A stretch of DNA of 42,500 nucleotides from an uncultured Bacteroidota bacterium (lineage in GTDB: Bacteria > Bacteroidota > Bacteroidia > Flavobacteriales > Flavobacteriaceae): positions 1-42,500 of the forward strand of contig CACOXF010000001.1 of the NCBI GenBank assembly GCA_902631125.1, given 5' to 3'. The position numbers and the translations under genes were made by a program. The notes beneath the pieces are model-generated. The model was not told where the DNA came from, made no database searches, and saw nothing but the letters and a program-made list of their open reading frames with translations. The stretch's first letter is position 1. Each line of letters opens with the position of its first letter. Positions 37,150 to 42,500 of this stretch are shown one piece after another.

Positions 37150-40100
37150 ATGAAAAGAATTTTATTACTTACCATATTTCCATTTTTAGTGTTTGGACAA
37201 GTGATTAGTCCTACAAACCCTTACACCAAAAGTTTTGTGACTTCAACAGAAAACAAACCAGGATTTGTACGACACTCTAAGCAACAGAAAGCCCCTACAT
37301 TGTCTGAAATTGTGCATGAGTTTGATGCCTATTGGAAAGATAAAGATTTTACTAAAAAGGGAAGCGGATATAAGCCGTTTAAACGCTGGGCAAACCACTG
37401 GGAAGATTATCTACAAAAAGATGGAACCATAGCACCTCCTGCTGTATTATGGGAAGCATGGGAGAAAAAGAAGAAAAATGAATCTTTGACCAGTCAACTA
37501 AACCAACCAAATATTCCAATACCATCATGGACTAATATTGGTCCTGCTACAGTTGCTAACACTGCAACTACTACTAGTGGTCAAGGAAGATTAAATACAA
37601 TAATTAAAGATCCCATTGACTCACAAACAATTTATGTTGGTGCACCAGCAGGAGGATTATGGAAATCTATTGATAATGGTATTAATTGGTCCCCACTTAC
37701 GGACCATTTACCGCAAATTGGAGTTTCTGGAATTGCGATCGATCCAACTGATAACAACATAATTTATATTACAACAGGTGACGATGATGCTGGCGACTCA
37801 TATAGTGTTGGTGTGATGAAAAGTTTAGATGGCGGTTTATCATGGAATTCTACTGGACTTGAATATAATTGGACTAACTACAAAACAACAAATGAAATTT
37901 TTATAGACCCTTATGATAATAATACAATTTGGGTCGCCTCAACTGATGGACTTCAAAAATCTACTGATGGAGGAGATTCATGGACAATTAAATTACCTGG
38001 AATCATCGAAGATTTTCGTTTCAAACCACTTAGCGATTTGGATATTTTAAACGGTGAAATACTTACAATTTACGCTGTTGGTTATGACCAAGATGGTATT
38101 TCCAGATTTTACAAATCAATTGATGCCGGTGAGAGTTTTTCAATAAGCCCATCTATTCCCGAAAACTCGAATCGCATTATTTTAGAAGTCACAAAAGCTA
38201 ACCCAGAAAAGGTATATGTCCTTTCCGCCTATGATAATGGAGATGGAACATATGAGGGACGTAATTCTTTTCAAGGACTATACGTTTCTGATAACTCAGG
38301 ATCTGATTTTACAAAAACTGCTGAGAATGATGACATTTTTCAAAGTGGTCAATCCTGGTATGATATGGCATTAACTGTAGCAGATGATGACCCTGATATT
38401 GTTTTTGTTGGGGTTTTAGATATATGGAAATCTATTGATGGTGGTAACGATTTTAATCAGCTTAACAAGTGGTGGGAAAGAAACGCATCATTTACACACG
38501 CTGATATTCATTTCTTAAGATACTTTGAAGGTGATCTTTATGCAGGCACTGATGGAGGAATTTATCGCTCATCTAATAATGGTGAGAATTTTGAAGATTT
38601 AAGCAACACTTTATCTATTTCTCAAATTTACTCTGTTGCTACCTCAAAACCAAACTCATCGAAACTTGCCAGTGGGCTTCAAGACTGCGGTGGTTTTGGC
38701 TTTTCTGAAGGAACATGGAACAGCTATCATGGAGGCGATGGCATGGGTACAGCCGTCCATCCATTTGATGAAGATACTTATTATGGTTTTACTCAATATG
38801 GATCTCAACTATCTGTAACTACAAGTGGAGGCCAAACAAGCAATATGTATATAGCCAGTGGCCCTGTGGAAGGCCAATGGGAAACACCTCTTCAATTTGC
38901 AAAGAACGGAGAACTTTATTCTGGATTTGATCAGCTGTACATTTTAAACGGCAATAATTGGGATTCTGTCTCCAACCATAATTTTGGATTTTTACTGAGA
39001 CATTTAGAGATGGATCCAAATAACACTAATATTATTTATGCTGCTACTTACAATGAAGTTTTCAAGAGTAATGACCGGGGGGAAACATTTGAGTTAATAT
39101 TATCAACTGATTATTATTACATCAGAGATATAGAGGTTCATAACACTGACAGCAATACTTTGTGGGTAATTAGCTCTCAAGAACTTTTCCAATCAAATGA
39201 TGGAGGTGCTAGTTTTATAAATTTAAGTTCTGACTTGCCATCAGAGGCAAACGTTAGTTTGGCTCATCAGGCATACAGTGAAAATGATGCTTTATACTTA
39301 GGTACACTGTTAGGAGTTTATTATAAAGACAATACATTAAACAATTGGGTGTCAATTTCAGAAAATCTACCAAATGTAAAAGTGTCTGACATGGAAATTA
39401 ATTCAAATGATAATATTTTAACTGTTTCAACATACGGTCGTGGTGTTTGGCAAACACCTATTCCACCTGTATCACGACCAAGCCATGACTTGGACTTGTT
39501 AGACATTAACACTCAAATTGATTCAGACTACAGGTGCAACAATCTTTTAAATGCCAGTATAAAAGTTTATAATAATGGTACTACACCCATTACATCTTTC
39601 TCTTATGAAAGTTCACTAAATAATGTTTCACAAGGATTAGACGATTGGACAGGCAATCTAGCAGCTGGTGAAGTATTAAATCTTCCGTTGAACATTCAAA
39701 ATCATTCTATTATTGGAACGAATAGTTTAAGAGTTGATTTATCATACCAAAATGAGAATGTTGTTGTGAATAACAGCATGAATAGAAAATTTGAGATCGA
39801 CAATCCTCCCAATTACGATGGACAAAGTAACACAACCTATACTTTTGAAGCGACTGAGGATGACTGGATTGTCGTTGGTGATGCCCTTTGGGAAAAAGGA
39901 ATTCCTAGTGGTGATGCTTTAAATCAGGTGATTTCTGGAACAAATGTATATGCTACAAATCTTTCAGGCAATTATCCTGAAAATTCTAATTCTAAATTAG
40001 TGTCCCCTTGTTTTGATTTATCTACTCTTGAGAGTGGATCAGTTAAATTTTATATTGGCTATAATCTCGAAACAGGTTACGATTATTTACATTTCGACTA

Positions 40101-40560
40101 CTCATTAAATGGAGGAGTCGACTGGACAAATATTGAAACATTTAATGGAGTTGACTCAACTTTAAAACTAAAGGAATATTCATTGTCACAAGAAATGCTT
40201 ACAACAAATATCGTCTTTCGGTTTAATATCATAACAGATGAACTTGTACAAGAAGAGGGGGCAGTTATTGATGACTTTGTAGTTGAAGGAACTTCGCTAA
40301 GTTTTACTAATGATTTTGATCAATATATTAGTATCTTTCCTAACCCTACTAAAGATGTCTTTACCATCAATACTGCAGACAGTTTTCAAATTAATGATAT
40401 TAGTATTTTTAGCTTAGATAGCAAACTAGTTTACGATATAAAATCTATCAAAAACAGTACCCATATAATCGACTTTACAAATCAGTCGAGGGGCATGTAT
40501 TTTGTAGAACTTACAACAACCGATGGACACAAAATTATTCGAAAATTACTTGTTGAATAG
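37150..40560 (+). CDS. T9SS-exported Asp-box (BNR/VPS10-like) beta-propeller protein
   Basis: 1136 residues. The signal peptide (MKRILLLTIFPFLVFGQ) ends before V at residue 17-18. After a pro-like N-terminal stretch, about 130-775 forms propeller repeats with some nine Asp-box-like turns, among them KSIDNGINW (172-180), KSLDGGLSW, KSTDGGDSW, KSIDAGESF, KSIDGGNDF, RSSNNGENF, KSNDRGETF and QSNDGGASF, and PAGGLWKS. About 780-890 resembles a CARDB-type Ig-like domain, and about 895-1045 an immune-inhibitor-A/MAM-like jelly roll (WEKGIPSG ... SKLVSPCFDLS ... GAVIDDFVVEG). The last 80 or so residues are a type A T9SS sorting domain (ISIFPNPTKDVFTIN ... GMYFVELTTTDGHKIIRKLLVE). Sialidase or sortilin activity should not be inferred from Asp boxes alone. 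It starts 18 bp after trmD. Confidence 0.88.
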   Translation: MKRILLLTIFPFLVFGQVISPTNPYTKSFVTSTENKPGFVRHSKQQKAPTLSEIVHEFDAYWKDKDFTKKGSGYKPFKRWANHWEDYLQKDGTIAPPAVLWEAWEKKKKNESLTSQLNQPNIPIPSWTNIGPATVANTATTTSGQGRLNTIIKDPIDSQTIYVGAPAGGLWKSIDNGINWSPLTDHLPQIGVSGIAIDPTDNNIIYITTGDDDAGDSYSVGVMKSLDGGLSWNSTGLEYNWTNYKTTNEIFIDPYDNNTIWVASTDGLQKSTDGGDSWTIKLPGIIEDFRFKPLSDLDILNGEILTIYAVGYDQDGISRFYKSIDAGESFSISPSIPENSNRIILEVTKANPEKVYVLSAYDNGDGTYEGRNSFQGLYVSDNSGSDFTKTAENDDIFQSGQSWYDMALTVADDDPDIVFVGVLDIWKSIDGGNDFNQLNKWWERNASFTHADIHFLRYFEGDLYAGTDGGIYRSSNNGENFEDLSNTLSISQIYSVATSKPNSSKLASGLQDCGGFGFSEGTWNSYHGGDGMGTAVHPFDEDTYYGFTQYGSQLSVTTSGGQTSNMYIASGPVEGQWETPLQFAKNGELYSGFDQLYILNGNNWDSVSNHNFGFLLRHLEMDPNNTNIIYAATYNEVFKSNDRGETFELILSTDYYYIRDIEVHNTDSNTLWVISSQELFQSNDGGASFINLSSDLPSEANVSLAHQAYSENDALYLGTLLGVYYKDNTLNNWVSISENLPNVKVSDMEINSNDNILTVSTYGRGVWQTPIPPVSRPSHDLDLLDINTQIDSDYRCNNLLNASIKVYNNGTTPITSFSYESSLNNVSQGLDDWTGNLAAGEVLNLPLNIQNHSIIGTNSLRVDLSYQNENVVVNNSMNRKFEIDNPPNYDGQSNTTYTFEATEDDWIVVGDALWEKGIPSGDALNQVISGTNVYATNLSGNYPENSNSKLVSPCFDLSTLESGSVKFYIGYNLETGYDYLHFDYSLNGGVDWTNIETFNGVDSTLKLKEYSLSQEMLTTNIVFRFNIITDELVQEEGAVIDDFVVEGTSLSFTNDFDQYISIFPNPTKDVFTINTADSFQINDISIFSLDSKLVYDIKSIKNSTHIIDFTNQSRGMYFVELTTTDGHKIIRKLLVE

Positions 40561-40666
40561 CAAATCGTAAAAGTTGTCATTCTGATTTTAAACGACCATT
40601 AATAATTTTATTCATTCGTATATAACTTGTTGTTAAGGAATCCGTAATCAAACTAAAAGCAAAAAA

Positions 40667-41821
40667 TTAACGACGATCAGTACTACCTGAATAAATTGGA
40701 AAATGTACCAAACGGCTATCGAGTTTACCATTAAACAGTTGTATTTTTCTTTTTGTTCGTAAGCCAAAGCTTTTTAATCCTTCTACACTAGAAGTAATCA
40801 TCCAAACATCAGTATTGGTGTAGTTTTGCTTAAAGTTATCACCCATTTGCTTGTAAAACAGTTGGGCATCAACTGCGAGACGTTTGCCGTAAGGAGGATT
40901 AGTCAGCACGTGTAAATGTTGATCAGGGTGTTCTTTTTGAGTCTTAAAAAAGTCTCTTCTACGAATGCTAACATAGTCCGATAAATTAGCCGCTTCGATA
41001 TTCTGTAGGGCTTTGCGAACTGCTGAGTGGGCTTTGTCATATCCAACAAGTGGCACAAAACATTCTTTTACTCTGTTGAGCATGGCCTTACGAATCGTCA
41101 CAAACAATTCCTGATCGTAGTCGTTCCACTTCTCAAAAGCAAATTCTTTTCGGTTGATTTGGGAGGGGATGTTACATGCCTGCATCGCTGCTTCGATGAG
41201 TAGCGTACCACTCCCACACATGGGGTCTAACAAGGGTGTTGTGTGTTTCCATCCAGAAAGGGCGACAAGTCCAGCTGCCAATACTTCATTGATCGGAGCG
41301 ATGTTGGTTTCGGTTCGATATCCTCGCTGATTGAGTGGTGCGCCAGAACTATCTATTGATACTTCCATACCCTTTTGGTAAAGGTGCACAAAAAATGTGA
41401 TATCTGGTTGTTCTCTTCGTACTCTGGGTCGTTTACCCTCTTGTTTACGAAAGCGATCGACAAGGGCATCTTTGGCACGTTGGGCAGCAAACATAGTGTT
41501 GCGAAACATTGGTACCGATTGACTGACTTGTATCGAAAATCGTGTGTCGATCGTCATATAGTCTTCCCAAGGTAGTCGAGAGAGACTATGGTAATATGCA
41601 TCGGCTGACTTAACATGATCGAAATAAATGGGCTTCAGAATGCGTAGAGCTGTACGACAACAGAGGTTTGCTTTATACATAAATCCAGTATCTCCTGTAA
41701 AACGAACATTCCGAATACCCTGCTTAACTGAAGTGGCACCCAATAATTTGAGTTCATTTTCCAACACTTGTTCGAGACCAAAAAGTGTCTTGGCAACCAT
41801 TTCAAACTGCAGCTGTTTCAT
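40667..41821 (-). CDS. THUMP-domain RNA methyltransferase (RlmL N-terminal-like)
   Basis: 385 residues from ATG 41821 (MKQLQFEMVAKTLFGLEQVL). The frame opens further upstream, but a strong promoter box immediately before 41821 supports this start; ATG 41800 is an alternative. The N-terminal ferredoxin-like/THUMP region (about 5-155) is followed by a Rossmann methyltransferase with LLDPMCGSGTLLIEAA (SAM) and LTNPPYGKRL (NPPY catalytic motif of N2-guanine methylases). It matches the COG0116 family, whose E. coli member RlmL makes m2G2445 in 23S rRNA. The C-terminal RlmK half of E. coli RlmKL is absent, as usual outside gammaproteobacteria. Confidence 0.9.
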   Translation of the reverse strand: MKQLQFEMVAKTLFGLEQVLENELKLLGATSVKQGIRNVRFTGDTGFMYKANLCCRTALRILKPIYFDHVKSADAYYHSLSRLPWEDYMTIDTRFSIQVSQSVPMFRNTMFAAQRAKDALVDRFRKQEGKRPRVRREQPDITFFVHLYQKGMEVSIDSSGAPLNQRGYRTETNIAPINEVLAAGLVALSGWKHTTPLLDPMCGSGTLLIEAAMQACNIPSQINRKEFAFEKWNDYDQELFVTIRKAMLNRVKECFVPLVGYDKAHSAVRKALQNIEAANLSDYVSIRRRDFFKTQKEHPDQHLHVLTNPPYGKRLAVDAQLFYKQMGDNFKQNYTNTDVWMITSSVEGLKSFGLRTKRKIQLFNGKLDSRLVHFPIYSGSTDRR

Positions 41822-41826
41822 CAGTA

Positions 41827-41855
41827 CAAAGGTAGTCAATATCGTTGCTAACAAA
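41827..41855 (-). promoter_or_regulatory. Predicted promoter of the THUMP methyltransferase gene
   Basis: On the minus strand, TTTG (41855-41852), 17 nt, then TACCTTTG (41834-41827), exact at both elements. The -7 box ends 5 nt before the ATG at 41821, implying a transcript that starts at or next to the start codon. Confidence 0.55.
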
Positions 41856-41877
41856 AGAATACTATTACTTACTTTTG
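41845..41877 (+). promoter_or_regulatory. Predicted promoter of the rightmost methyltransferase gene
   Basis: TTG (41845-41847), 22 nt, then TACTTTTG (41870-41877), an exact TANNTTTG. The box ends 5 nt before the ATG at 41883. It interleaves with the minus-strand promoter of the divergent THUMP methyltransferase, so the two could compete. Confidence 0.45.
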
Positions 41878-41882
41878 TACGT

Positions 41883-42500
41883 ATGCACAATAATAAGGAA
41901 TGGTTTGCTTCGTGGTTTGACTCCTCTTACTATCATAGTCTATATGCGCACAGGGGCCATCAAGAGGCAGCTTCTTTTATTTCGCAACTGATCGATTTGA
42001 TACAACCAAAAGATGATGCAACAATCCTAGATGTTGCTTGTGGTCGAGGGCGTCATTCGTTGGAAATTCATCGTCATGGTTATGAAGTCACTGGTATAGA
42101 TTTGTCACTAAAAAACATACAGTATGCTCAAGAAACTGCTCAGCGAGAAGGTTTTGACGAGAAGATACGATTTATGGTGCAAGATATGCGTGAACCGCTG
42201 AATAAACAATTTTCCCATTTGCTGAACCTGTTTACCAGTTTTGGGTATTTCAAAGATCAAAATGACAATATTCGTACCCTAAAAGCCTTTCGTTCCCAAC
42301 TCGCACCAAATGGAGTTGGCGTAATCGATTATCTAAACCCAAAGTGGGCTCTATCCAACCTCATTGAAAGTGAAAAGTTGATTCGTGATGATATTGAATT
42401 TTCAATCCAACGGAAACAAAAAGGTAACTGGCTGCAGAAAAACATCCGATTTCAAGTAAATGGACAAGATTTTCATTTTCAAGAAGAGGTAGAGTTGTTG
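41883..42500 (+). CDS. Class I SAM-dependent methyltransferase (3' truncated by window edge)
   Basis: 206 residues are visible from ATG 41883 (MHNNKEWFASWFDSSYYHSL) and the frame is open to the last base. The SAM-binding motif is ILDVACGRGRHSLEIHRHG, followed by TGIDLSLKNIQYAQE (motif II) and the acidic/polar VQDMREPL. This is the UbiE/Methyltransf-11/25-like fold with no substrate-specific motif seen. SWFDSSYYHSLYAHRG is characteristic of a Bacteroidetes SAM methyltransferase group. It is divergent from the THUMP methyltransferase, with 61 bp between starts. Confidence 0.85.
   Translation, partial: MHNNKEWFASWFDSSYYHSLYAHRGHQEAASFISQLIDLIQPKDDATILDVACGRGRHSLEIHRHGYEVTGIDLSLKNIQYAQETAQREGFDEKIRFMVQDMREPLNKQFSHLLNLFTSFGYFKDQNDNIRTLKAFRSQLAPNGVGVIDYLNPKWALSNLIESEKLIRDDIEFSIQRKQKGNWLQKNIRFQVNGQDFHFQEEVELL

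Overview
The window looks like core chromosome of a marine-type member of Flavobacteriia (Bacteroidetes). It is AT-rich and mostly tightly packed with housekeeping genes. The lineage call rests on several signs: genes for two type IX secretion (T9SS) components, PorQ and PorD; a T9SS client with a C-terminal sorting domain; signal peptides ending just before Gln; a six-repeat S1 protein of about 600 residues; and Bacteroidetes-style promoters (TTTG about 17-20 nt upstream of TANNTTTG) with few Shine-Dalgarno sites. Genus cannot be told from the sequence alone.

Layout. 1-369 is the 3' end of leuB. A minus-strand cluster follows: lon, porQ, cmk, rpsA (432-6584), where rpsA appears to have its own promoter and a foldable leader. 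6585-7471 has no intact gene but holds what looks like a decayed GIN/DUF2807 adhesin-like gene broken over three frames. Next come a UMF1-type MFS transporter (minus) and a divergent plus-strand run: alpha/beta hydrolase, an exported and a cytoplasmic MsrB, lpdA and an SDR. aroQ and xerD diverge at 13.4 kb.

14342-28817 is a 15-gene, nearly gap-free minus-strand block. In transcription order it is GNAT, prmC, ligA, a small conserved protein, dapA, bamD, rpoZ, coaBC, porD, recN, fabI, a YbbR-like protein, coaE, a histidine kinase and a response regulator. It mixes envelope biogenesis (bamD, porD, fabI, ybbR), CoA synthesis (coaBC, coaE), DNA maintenance (ligA, recN) and a two-component system. 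ribD diverges from it at 28.8 kb. A 550-bp non-coding stretch with phased direct repeats then precedes dnaA, a low-molecular-weight phosphatase and an RsmI-like methylase.

The right end carries mltG and dapF (minus), an HtrA/Do-type periplasmic protease, trmD, a 1136-residue T9SS-exported Asp-box protein, and a divergent pair of methyltransferases that share a short promoter region; the last one runs off the window.

I saw no defence system, prophage, insertion sequence, CRISPR array, tRNA or rRNA. The window is mostly conventional. The points most worth a second look are the decayed GIN-domain gene, the rpsA leader, the very short promoter-to-start distances, and the repeat-bearing region upstream of dnaA.
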